Source: Pseudolysobacter sp. (GTDB taxonomy: Bacteria > Pseudomonadota > Gammaproteobacteria > Xanthomonadales > Rhodanobacteraceae). From it: a stretch of 6,611 nt of DNA. Under the pieces are notes generated by a model. That model saw nothing but the letters and a program-made list of their open reading frames with translations, made no database searches and had not been told where the DNA came from. The stretch is taken from assembly GCA_025351985.1 (NCBI GenBank), contig JANXUW010000324.1:1-6611 (forward strand), given 5' to 3'. The position numbers were made by a program, and so were the translations under genes. Shown piece by piece: positions 1 to 6,117 of this stretch. Numbering within the stretch: position 1 is the first letter of the stretch; every line of letters begins with the position of its first letter.

Positions 1-428
1 GTGCGCATCACACGCGTCCGGCATGGACTGCGCTCGCCGCTTCGCTGTTGCTGGGGCTCGGCGTTGGCTGGATCGCCGAGCGTGGATGGTCACCAGAATA
101 CGGCCAGACATTGATCGCAAATCCCACACGCATCATCTACGACACCTTGCGTGGTGAAGCATCGCTGCCACGCATCGAGCATGCGGACAGCACGTCGGAT
201 TACGTGCTGGTGGAAATCGCGGTGCCACCCGAAGCCAGGCAAATCATTCTCAATATCGAAAACACGGCGGAAAAGACGTTCACCGAATCGCCTGATGGAT
301 TCATCAGCGCCCTGATCAACAAACGCGCATTGACCCGCGCGCAAAATATTTTTCTGCGCTATCAGCTCAAAGGCACTGCACAACAGCGGACTTTGTCATT
401 GGCCGAATTCAAAGGGGGCGAGTCATGA
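1..428 (+). CDS. C-terminal part of a single-pass membrane protein, anti-sigma-factor-like (5' end outside window)
   Basis: The frame is open from the left edge (first whole codon at position 3) to the TGA at 426-428, so the gene starts upstream; the ATG at 48 lies inside the membrane segment and is unlikely to be the start. Seen: a short stretch with His and Arg, then a hydrophobic segment (WTALAASLLLGLGVGW), then about 115 polar residues with no second membrane segment. By the positive-inside rule the missing N-terminus would be cytoplasmic and the visible C-terminal part periplasmic. This layout, and the position at the head of an operon with exported proteins, resembles ECF anti-sigma factors, but the zinc-finger or other sigma-binding part, if any, is not in the window. 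The stop overlaps the next start (ATGA), implying translational coupling. Alternative: any bitopic membrane protein. Coding call is firm; the function is a guess. Confidence 0.75.
   Translation, partial: AHHTRPAWTALAASLLLGLGVGWIAERGWSPEYGQTLIANPTRIIYDTLRGEASLPRIEHADSTSDYVLVEIAVPPEARQIILNIENTAEKTFTESPDGFISALINKRALTRAQNIFLRYQLKGTAQQRTLSLAEFKGGES
411..418 (+). promoter_or_regulatory. Ribosome binding site for the six-cysteine protein, inside the upstream gene
   Basis: AAAGGGGG ends six bases before the ATG at 425 and lies in the last codons of the preceding reading frame. With the 4-base ATGA stop/start overlap it supports coupled translation of the first two genes and fixes the start of the second. 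Confidence 0.6.
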
Positions 429-1168
429 AAACGCGTGGATTTGTGCTGATTGGTTTTCTTGTTTGCCTGAGCCATCAGGCCAGCAGTCTTGCGGCGGATC
501 CCGTCCGGCCCGCGGCGAAACCCACGCCAAGTTCAAAAGCGCCAGCACCTCGTGCCGCGGCGGTTGTCTCGCCGCTGGCATGGGTTTGCGATGACGCAAC
601 GGCCACGGGTGTTGTCGAGATTCCGCAAACCAACGGCGCTGGTTGTGTCGATTTCAGAAAAAATCACAGCGTGACCGCTCGTGTGTTGAACAATGCATCG
701 CGATTCGCCACGGTCTGCCCGATAACCCTGGAAAAACCCGTGTTCGATCAGAAGTGCGCTTCGGTCGCGTTGCTTGCGGCGGATGACAAAGTACAGATCA
801 GCCAGTATGGCAAGGATGACTTTCACCTGACGATCTGGCGCCATCAGGACGGTCGTTTGCAGGCCTCCAATTTGGAGCTGAAGCCGGGCAACACCCTGCA
901 AGGGATTGGCTGGCTTGAAGGTCGCGAAACTACGCAGACGCACGTCTATGTTTATTACGTGTATCTCGACAACAGGGTATCGAGCGCTGGCGATCTCGTG
1001 AAATATTACCGGCTGGAAATTTTTGAAGACGGCCAATGTCTGGATCAAACACCGGCGAACACGTTTCAGGAAGATCCGCAATGCAATCTTGCCTTAGCAC
1101 CATTGCGGGTCGGATCGCATCAAGGCAACGACGGTGGTGGCGGCGAACCTCCGCCCGTCAAAAAATAG
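425..1168 (+). CDS. Secreted six-cysteine protein of unknown function
   Basis: Encodes 247 residues; the family is not recognised. The N-terminus is a Sec signal peptide: MKTR, a hydrophobic core (GFVLIGFLVCL), and probable signal peptidase I cleavage around residues 23-24 (SSLA/A). FLVC at 11-14 is not a good lipobox, since the residue before Cys is Val. A Pro/Ala/Lys-rich linker (about 26-46) leads to a globular part with six cysteines (C55, C74, C98, C111, C205, C220), compatible with three disulfides in the periplasm. Between C111 and C205 lies a region rich in aromatic and beta-branched residues (HVYVYYVYL at 173-181) that looks beta-stranded. The tail is low-complexity (GNDGGGGEPPPVKK). 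The start is set by the ATGA overlap with the upstream gene and a strong AAAGGGGG at 411-418. Position between a membrane protein and an exported CHAT protein suggests an envelope partner of one of them (inference). Confidence 0.85.
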   Translation: MKTRGFVLIGFLVCLSHQASSLAADPVRPAAKPTPSSKAPAPRAAAVVSPLAWVCDDATATGVVEIPQTNGAGCVDFRKNHSVTARVLNNASRFATVCPITLEKPVFDQKCASVALLAADDKVQISQYGKDDFHLTIWRHQDGRLQASNLELKPGNTLQGIGWLEGRETTQTHVYVYYVYLDNRVSSAGDLVKYYRLEIFEDGQCLDQTPANTFQEDPQCNLALAPLRVGSHQGNDGGGGEPPPVKK

Positions 1169-1191
1169 CGGCACGTTGCTGAAAGCAGCAC

Positions 1192-4100
1192 ATGCAACCA
1201 CGCTTATCGATCGCTTTAATAGTGGCGCTGATGATTTCAGCGGGGCGTCCCGCGTTTGCGACGCCTGGCGCGAATGCGGTGATCGACTGTGCGAACAACA
1301 TGCAAATCACGCTGGCAATTCCGCGCACAGACCGTATAACGCTGGACGTGCGTGCAGCCGATACGACATGGCTGGAGCTGCAGGAATCCGGCGCGGAAAT
1401 CGAGTTGACCGGAGCGGTTGCCGGAACTTCGCTAAACGAGGTTACGGTGCCGCCGCGGCTGGGTTATTTTTTCCTCGAAATGCATGGCAGCACTATGCTG
1501 CAAGTCAGGCGCAGGTCGGCTTCCGCCGCGCCGGCTCGGCTGCATGCAAAATTGCACTGCACTATGACCGCGAGCGACCGCGCTCGTATCGCCTGGTTCG
1601 GTCGAGCTGCGCCGATCTCGCAGCAGTTGCTGCCCGTGACGCGAAATATTCCGACCGAAGAGTTGCTCGGCGACATCGCCAAGCTCGCTACCGAGGCTGT
1701 CGCTCCTGATGAACTTGCGCTCGCACAACACCTGCGAGCACAAGCCTTGTTTGCAGGTGCCCGCACCACCGCGGCAATAACCGCATTCGCGCAGGCCGAA
1801 TCTTCCTGGCTGGCGATCGGCGACAACTCGCGCGCATTGGCGGCACGGGTGGGTCGGGTTGAGGAGCTGCAACGCTCGGGGCAATATCAGGCGGTGCAGG
1901 ATCTGTCGAAAATCAATTTTACGATCACGCCGGATGACCAGTATTTTTCCGAACGCCTGCGCGGCACGCGTTGCCTTGCCTTGCGTTATCTCGGTGCGCT
2001 CGACCAGGCCGCGGCCTGCTATGAAGCCAGCATCAAGACATTTACCAACGATGATGAACGCACCGAGCACGCGAGCATGTTGCTCGATCTCGCCGAGGTG
2101 TTGCGTTATCAGGGCAGCCACGATCGCGCACAACGTTACGCGCAACAAGGCCTGCTTCTGGCGGAAGGACCGGACGCGCCGATATTGCGTGGTCGCGCCT
2201 GTTTGCTGTTGGCCGATCTCGCGCTGGAGCATGGTGACGTTGCCACCGCATTGAGCCAGTTCGACAGTGCGATCTCCGAATTTTCTTCGGCGCATGCGTC
2301 GCGCTGGGAGGCAAATGCGATGTTGCGCGTGGCATCGTTATACGCGCAGTTCGGCGTGCTTGATGACGCGCAGGCCTTTGTCGAAGCGGCGCTGTCACGT
2401 TTGTCCGAGCAGGATGCCCCCGCGCGATTTGCCGCCGCCAAAATCGCGCTGGCCAGAATCGATCTGCGCGCGGGCCACGACGATGACGCGTTGCGTTCGG
2501 TGCGTGCAGCCGAAACCATCTATGCGCGTTTGCAAATGCCGGCGGAGCTGGATCTCTGCCATACGCTGCTGGCACGCCTGCAGCTCGGCAGCAACGATGT
2601 TGTCGCTGCCGAAAAATTGGTCAATGCGGTTTCCGAGCATACGAAGCTCAATACCCATGAATGGCAATTGATTGCGATACGCACTGCCATTGCGGGGGCG
2701 CATTTGCTGGAGGCACAACGGCTGCTGGATCAACTGCGCCAGGCGCCGTTATCGTGGGCGCGCCGAATCGAATTTGCCGAACTCGACGCGACATGGTGGG
2801 CGCGCTCGGGCGATCGCGGCAAGGCGCTGCAAATACTCAGCCGGGCGGCAACGGATATTCACGCCGCTGCGTTCGAGATGCGCAATCCATTGATGGCGGA
2901 ATTGCTGGTACGACAAATTATCCCGTTGCGCTCCCTGGCCATCGAGCTGTTGCTGCAGCAGCGCGAGTCGGCCAGCAATGATGACGTCGCCGCGGCCGAC
3001 CGTGACACGACGCAAGCGGCGTGGCAGTGGATCAATTTGCTCAGCGCACCGCGTGCGCCGACGACTGCCAATGATTCATCGCGCAACTCCTCGACGCGTT
3101 TGGACGAATTGATCGGGCACGAGCTGCTTGCCTCGTCGAATCACCGCGATGATGCTGCCGCCACGGCGATGGGGCGAGAATTGCTCGCGATCTTGTCGAA
3201 CGGCAGTTCGCCTGCCGCGCGCAAGGATCCCGTGCCGAGCCGACCGCTACAGACCTTGCAGCAAGGCCTCGCCGCCGACGCGGTATTCGTTTCGTTTCTG
3301 GATGCGGGGACACGCGGAGCGATGCTCTGGGTTTCGCACGATCAGGCGCATCTGCTTGCCGCACCATCGTCGAAGCAATTGCGCGAGTCGAGCGAAAAAC
3401 TGCTGGCGCTGGTTTCCAGTCCGGACAATTCGCTGGAACAAATTCATCTCGCAGGAGATGTGATCGCCGCAAAACTGTTTGCCACCGCGCCGATGAAATC
3501 AGCACCCGCGCAATTGTTGGTCGATGCCGACAGTGATATCGGGCGGTTGCCGTGGTCGATCTTGCGGTGGCACGACGGCGCTGAAGAGCTGGTCGAAAAC
3601 AGCAATATCAATCTGGTGCATGTGCGCGCCACGTGTTGCGCGGATTCACCCGTCGCGATGTCGCGTGTGCATGTGTTCGCAAGTGCGCAGCAGACAACCG
3701 TTTCGGCCGCCTTGCCGCAATTGCCGATGGCATCCGCCGAGCCGGATTTCATTGCCGCCGCGCTGCGCAACTCGCCGCACGAAGTGGTGACCGAGAACAT
3801 GAATAGTCGCGATACGCTGCTCGCGGCTTTGAATCAATCGGGTGACTGGGTACACATCGCTGGCCACGGCACCGCAGGCGCGGGACATATCGGTTTCAGC
3901 GGCATCTGGATGGAGCCCGAAACGGCGGGAGCCATGCCTGGATTCCTCGGCGAGCTGGATGTGCTCAGCCGTGGTTCGCGCAGCGATCTGGTGGTGCTTG
4001 ACGCGTGCCAATTGGGACGGCGCGTGAATGACAACGTGCGACCCAGCATGAGTTTTGCCGATGCCACCGCGCGGGCCGGAGCCAGGCATGTGGTGGCGGC

Positions 4101-4284
4101 ATTGTGGCCTACCAGCGATTCGGCGGCAGCGCTCTGGGTACCGGCATTTTATGCCGACATGGCTGGCTCCAATTCGCAGGATGTGGGCGTGGCCTTGCAC
4201 AAGGCGCAGTTGCGTTTGCGCAGCAGCCGGATATTTCACCACCCGTTCTACTGGGCGTCGTTGATGCACATCGAATCGATCTGA
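1192..4284 (+). CDS. Exported TPR-CHAT protein, predicted caspase-like cysteine peptidase
   Basis: Encodes 1030 residues. Domains seen: Sec signal peptide at 1-23 (MQPR, hydrophobic LSIALIVALMI, cleavage at AFA/TP); a beta-rich region at about 25-125 bounded by C33 and C123; TPR-like helical repeats at about 170-560 (for example AACYEASI and ALSQFDSAI); a Ser/Ala-rich linker to about 685; and a C-terminal CHAT domain at about 688-1030. The CHAT active-site pair is present: H892 in HIAGHGT and C939 in VVLDACQLG, followed by the family's GARHVVAALWP segment and the closing HPFYW (1017-1021). CHAT domains are clan CD peptidases related to caspases and separase; the TPR part normally senses or binds a partner. 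The signal peptide places this one in the periplasm or beyond. The start is fixed: an in-frame TGA at 1180-1182 precedes the ATG, although the Shine-Dalgarno match (GAAAG) is weak. It lies 23 bases after the preceding gene, so it is probably co-transcribed. Substrate unknown. Confidence 0.93.
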   Translation: MQPRLSIALIVALMISAGRPAFATPGANAVIDCANNMQITLAIPRTDRITLDVRAADTTWLELQESGAEIELTGAVAGTSLNEVTVPPRLGYFFLEMHGSTMLQVRRRSASAAPARLHAKLHCTMTASDRARIAWFGRAAPISQQLLPVTRNIPTEELLGDIAKLATEAVAPDELALAQHLRAQALFAGARTTAAITAFAQAESSWLAIGDNSRALAARVGRVEELQRSGQYQAVQDLSKINFTITPDDQYFSERLRGTRCLALRYLGALDQAAACYEASIKTFTNDDERTEHASMLLDLAEVLRYQGSHDRAQRYAQQGLLLAEGPDAPILRGRACLLLADLALEHGDVATALSQFDSAISEFSSAHASRWEANAMLRVASLYAQFGVLDDAQAFVEAALSRLSEQDAPARFAAAKIALARIDLRAGHDDDALRSVRAAETIYARLQMPAELDLCHTLLARLQLGSNDVVAAEKLVNAVSEHTKLNTHEWQLIAIRTAIAGAHLLEAQRLLDQLRQAPLSWARRIEFAELDATWWARSGDRGKALQILSRAATDIHAAAFEMRNPLMAELLVRQIIPLRSLAIELLLQQRESASNDDVAAADRDTTQAAWQWINLLSAPRAPTTANDSSRNSSTRLDELIGHELLASSNHRDDAAATAMGRELLAILSNGSSPAARKDPVPSRPLQTLQQGLAADAVFVSFLDAGTRGAMLWVSHDQAHLLAAPSSKQLRESSEKLLALVSSPDNSLEQIHLAGDVIAAKLFATAPMKSAPAQLLVDADSDIGRLPWSILRWHDGAEELVENSNINLVHVRATCCADSPVAMSRVHVFASAQQTTVSAALPQLPMASAEPDFIAAALRNSPHEVVTENMNSRDTLLAALNQSGDWVHIAGHGTAGAGHIGFSGIWMEPETAGAMPGFLGELDVLSRGSRSDLVVLDACQLGRRVNDNVRPSMSFADATARAGARHVVAALWPTSDSAAALWVPAFYADMAGSNSQDVGVALHKAQLRLRSSRIFHHPFYWASLMHIESI

Positions 4285-4372
4285 GCAGGCGGCAGCCGTC
4301 TTGAGCACGTTCCTCCGCGCAAAAAATCCTGTCACTGGCGCCGATGGTAATCGAAATTTCGCGAACCAAAAC

Positions 4373-4379
4373 GGAGGAG
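4373..4379 (+). promoter_or_regulatory. Strong ribosome binding site that decides the start of the papain-like gene
   Basis: GGAGGAG is the best Shine-Dalgarno match in the window. It lies 5 bases before an in-frame TTG (4385) and 11 bases before an in-frame ATG (4391). The more upstream TTG at 4301 has only a poor purine stretch before it. This argues that translation begins at 4385 or 4391 and that 4285-4372 is a non-coding spacer. Confidence 0.6.
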
Positions 4380-4390
4380 AATTTTTGCGC

Positions 4391-5248
4391 ATGGATGGCA
4401 AGCGGGTTCCGCTCGATAAGTCCTCCGCAAATGACAAACCTACGCTGGCGGAGCGTGCAAAAATTCATGTGCCTGCAATTTTCTGGAATTACGAAAAGCT
4501 TTGTCCTGTCGTGGCACATGCGCCGGCTACATCGGACTACGCCCACTCGCGCCGCATTCCGACTCGCGATCAGGGCGATCGGCAAACCTGCATCGCGTTT
4601 GCGACCCTCGGCGCTATCGAGTTGTTCCTTTCTCGACGTGGTCAGGTCGTCAATCTATCGGCGCAATATGCCAACTGGATTTTCATGCGTCGTGCGATTC
4701 CGCCCAGCGACTGGTGTCATGACGATGTTCGCCTTGCAGATGCGCTGTCGTGTTTGCGCGCGGTCGGTGTTTGCGCAGAAATTCTGTGTCCGTATGAATC
4801 GCTGTCGGCGTTGCGCGCGCGCTGTGATCAAAGCCCGAGCGCCAAGGCGCAACGCCACGCGCACTACGGCATAAAAGAATATTCGTTGATCGACAATGTC
4901 GGGCGCGACGGTCCCAGTGTCGCGAACATCGTATTTCTCGAAAATATTGTCAGCCAGGGATTCGACATCATCATCACCGTGGGCGCCGCTTTCGGACGCC
5001 ACGATATCGATCACGTCTACGATGTGATGCGCGACGGCGAAGACACGCCGTGGACTCCGACCGATGCCCATTGTGTGGTCATCGTTGGCTACGATCGCAG
5101 TGCGCGAACGCCTTTTTTCATCTGCAGAAACAGCTGGGGGGAAGACACCGGCGCCGATGGTTATTTGCTGCTGAGTTACGACTACATTCGCACCTACGCG
5201 CTGTATGGCGCGGTGCTGCTGGATGTCGCCACCGACAACGCCGCGTGA
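4391..5248 (+). CDS. Papain-like (C1 fold) cysteine peptidase, no signal peptide
   Basis: Encodes 285 residues from ATG 4391; TTG 4385 (287 aa) is an alternative with better ribosome-site spacing, and TTG 4301 gives 315 aa but has a poor ribosome site and an uninformative extension. The papain active site is readable (numbered from 4391): Q61 of the oxyanion hole and C67 in DQGDRQTCIAFA, H227 in AHCVVIVGYD, and N247 in RNSWGEDTGADGYLLL, which matches the classic NSWG..WG..GY box with Trp replaced by Thr. The Cys that normally precedes the nucleophile motif (QG.CGSC) is absent and Trp after the nucleophile is Ile. There is no signal peptide and no inhibitory pro-region, so the enzyme is probably cytoplasmic and made active, or controlled by a partner. 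Cysteines elsewhere (C38, C228) need not form disulfides there. It follows the CHAT gene by 106 bases on the same strand and may share its transcript. The fold is confident; the role is unknown. Confidence 0.88.
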   Translation: MDGKRVPLDKSSANDKPTLAERAKIHVPAIFWNYEKLCPVVAHAPATSDYAHSRRIPTRDQGDRQTCIAFATLGAIELFLSRRGQVVNLSAQYANWIFMRRAIPPSDWCHDDVRLADALSCLRAVGVCAEILCPYESLSALRARCDQSPSAKAQRHAHYGIKEYSLIDNVGRDGPSVANIVFLENIVSQGFDIIITVGAAFGRHDIDHVYDVMRDGEDTPWTPTDAHCVVIVGYDRSARTPFFICRNSWGEDTGADGYLLLSYDYIRTYALYGAVLLDVATDNAA

Positions 5249-5293
5249 GCCGCGAAACGCGCAGAATCGGCGGCACCAAACGTTGCATAACAT

Positions 5294-5345
5294 GGCTTAC
5301 GTTTCCGATACGTCAGCCAAAACTGCTTTTCAAAACTGCTTTTTT
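5294..5345 (+). terminator. Possible rho-independent terminator after the protease operon
   Basis: GGCTTACGT (5294-5302) pairs with ACGTCAGCC (5310-5318) as a 9-bp stem with one T-C mismatch and a 7-base loop. T-tracts follow at 5327-5330 and 5340-5345. The tract is not directly attached to the stem, so this is a weak form of the classic signal. Its position between convergent genes (stops at 5248 on the plus strand and 5354 on the minus strand) supports a termination role. Confidence 0.35.
5318..5343. repeat. Perfect tandem repeat, 2 x 13 bp
   Basis: CAAAACTGCTTTT occurs twice head to tail (5318-5330 and 5331-5343) without a mismatch, and the second copy runs on into further T residues. Each unit contains AAAA-CTGC-TTTT, a small inverted repeat. 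A recent slippage duplication within a terminator-like tract is the simplest explanation. There are only two copies and no spacers, so it is not a CRISPR array. Confidence 0.85.
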
Positions 5346-5353
5346 CGGAAAAA

Positions 5354-5578
5354 TTAAAGTGTCTTTGTGACGTCGGCCATCATGCGTTCGCCTTCGGCTT
5401 TCGGCACATTTTCGCACAAGTACAATTCGACGAATTCGCCGCCGCGGGAGATCGTTGATGCGCGCTGATAAGCGCAAGGACCTTCCGCGGTCATCGTGTA
5501 CAACGTCGGGTGAGTTTCGTGAGTGGCATGCAAATGCCGTCCGGCATTGGGGCCACCAACCAACAATAAATCAGTCAT
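5354..5578 (-). CDS. Small conserved-looking protein with GGPNAGR motif, function unknown
   Basis: Encodes 74 residues beginning MTDLLLVGGPNAGR. I chose the ATG at 5578 because AAGGA lies about eight bases upstream on the minus strand; a GTG at 5596 would add six residues (MEKESD) but would place that ribosome site inside the gene. Seen: a hydrophobic strand plus GGPNAGR at residues 4-14, a central Y-Q-R, then a strand-like FVELYLCEN and a charged C-terminus. There is no signal peptide or membrane segment. The plan (short beta strand, GGP.(D/A)GR, later Y.R and a closing strand) recalls small proteins of phages and accessory regions that start with VGGP.DGR; this is resemblance by eye, with no function attached. 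It converges on the protease operon and stops right at the repeat/terminator tract, so it is a separate transcription unit. Confidence 0.7.
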   Translation of the reverse strand: MTDLLLVGGPNAGRHLHATHETHPTLYTMTAEGPCAYQRASTISRGGEFVELYLCENVPKAEGERMMADVTKTL

Positions 5579-5672
5579 GTCGCTTTCCTTTTCCACGAAG
5601 GGAATATGGTGGCTGTAATGTCGTCTTCGCCACCGTCTTCAACGTGTGAATTTGCAGTGTGGTTCGCGTGAT

Positions 5673-5706
5673 TTACGAATGTAAGTGGCGATATTTACCC
5701 ATGTAA
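5673..5706. promoter_or_regulatory. Paired palindromes TTAC-N4-GTAA, candidate operator
   Basis: TTACGAATGTAA (5673-5684) and TTACCCATGTAA (5695-5706) are two inverted repeats with identical arms. Their centres are 22 bp apart, close to two helical turns, so two dimers would bind the same DNA face. Both are preceded by AT (ATTTAC). Read on the minus strand, TACATT (5683-5678) could serve as a -10 box with a poor -35 TTACAT 17 bases upstream, giving a leader of roughly 90 bases to the small minus-strand gene; the operator would then cover that promoter. The regulator is not identifiable; TetR- or MarR-type dimers use sites of this size. Confidence 0.45.
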
Positions 5707-6109
5707 CGATGTGTCTATCAAAAGCAACATTGCGAGGCATTGCGGCAGTCAATAAAAAGTGGTCGACCGCCCTTGCAATGGCATCACGCACTTTTGCAGA
5801 GGTACGCTCCAGGGGAGGTAGAGCGCCAAGGATGAACAAGAGGGGAGCCTGCACACGTCCTTCGGTCGTGGGCACACCTTAGCGGCACACGCGTTACGCG
5901 AAAGTTGTGGAACGGTTAGCGACATGTTTGTCGATGGCGCCAGTATTCGGTGCGATGACACGGAAAATTCTTTTTCGGCCATCTCGTGTGTGGCATGAAA
6001 AAAATTGGCTCGGCGAGCAAGAAATATTTGTCGTCAACGCATGCGTGGATTCGCGACTGCAACGTGAGCGTGTGATATTTTTCGCCCTGAAATTACACGC
6101 GGCGATAGC

Positions 6110-6115
6110 GAGGAA
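6110..6115 (+). promoter_or_regulatory. Ribosome binding site of the MocR-type gene
   Basis: GAGGAA ends two bases before the ATG at 6118, a short spacing. An in-frame TAG at 6106-6108 rules out any start further upstream, so the ATG is kept despite the tight spacing. A weak extended -10 (TG at 6071-6072 with GATATT at 6074-6079) lies upstream, but no good -35 accompanies it. Confidence 0.5.
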
Positions 6116-6117
6116 AC

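Larger units (their letters stand above)
5579..6117. other. Long intergenic region, no convincing gene
   Basis: About 540 bases separate the divergently oriented small gene and the MocR-type gene. Short open frames on both strands have weak starts, no clear ribosome sites and no recognisable motifs. Seen instead: the palindrome pair at 5673-5706; a small hairpin CTCC-AGG-GGAG at 5807-5817 within a wider CGCTC/GAGCG pair (5805-5809 with 5821-5825); a perfect CGCGT-T-ACGCG inverted repeat at 5890-5900; and an AT-rich stretch with TCGCC/GGCGA arms (6082-6086 and 6101-6105) just before the MocR-type start. The middle (about 5720-5900) could be a decayed gene or carry a small RNA; nothing shows which. 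Confidence 0.5.

Noticed and set aside
458..469. Possible lipoprotein box (FLVC) in the six-cysteine protein
   Set aside because: The residue before Cys is Val rather than Gly/Ala/Ser, and a good signal peptidase I site follows at residues 23-24.
1432..2295. Long minus-strand open frame (287 codons) inside the CHAT gene
   Set aside because: It lies wholly within the TPR-coding region, has Arg/Gln-rich low-information sequence and no ribosome site; it is a shadow of GC-rich coding DNA.
4301..4329. Internal promoter between the CHAT and papain-like genes (TTGAGC 17 bp before AAATCC)
   Set aside because: The -10 match is poor and nothing else supports it.
3646..4437. Minus-strand open frame (263 codons) opposite the CHAT domain
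   Set aside because: It is antisense to the conserved His/Cys motifs of the CHAT domain and has no recognisable motif of its own; shadow frame.
4655..5293. Minus-strand open frame (212 codons) opposite the papain-like gene
   Set aside because: The plus-strand frame carries clear papain motifs over the same bases; the antisense product has none.
5318..5343. CRISPR-like repeat
   Set aside because: Only two 13-bp units directly abutting, with no spacers and no cas genes.
5639..5875. Minus-strand frame with GTG start in the intergenic region
   Set aside because: No clear ribosome site, no recognised motif, and it runs through the twin palindromes; could at most be a gene remnant.
5749..5982. 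Minus-strand frame starting ATG at 5982, divergent from the MocR-type gene
   Set aside because: Position is attractive for a MocR target, but the ribosome site is poor, the product is Cys/Ser/Pro-rich with no fold-like pattern, and it overlaps the other doubtful frame.
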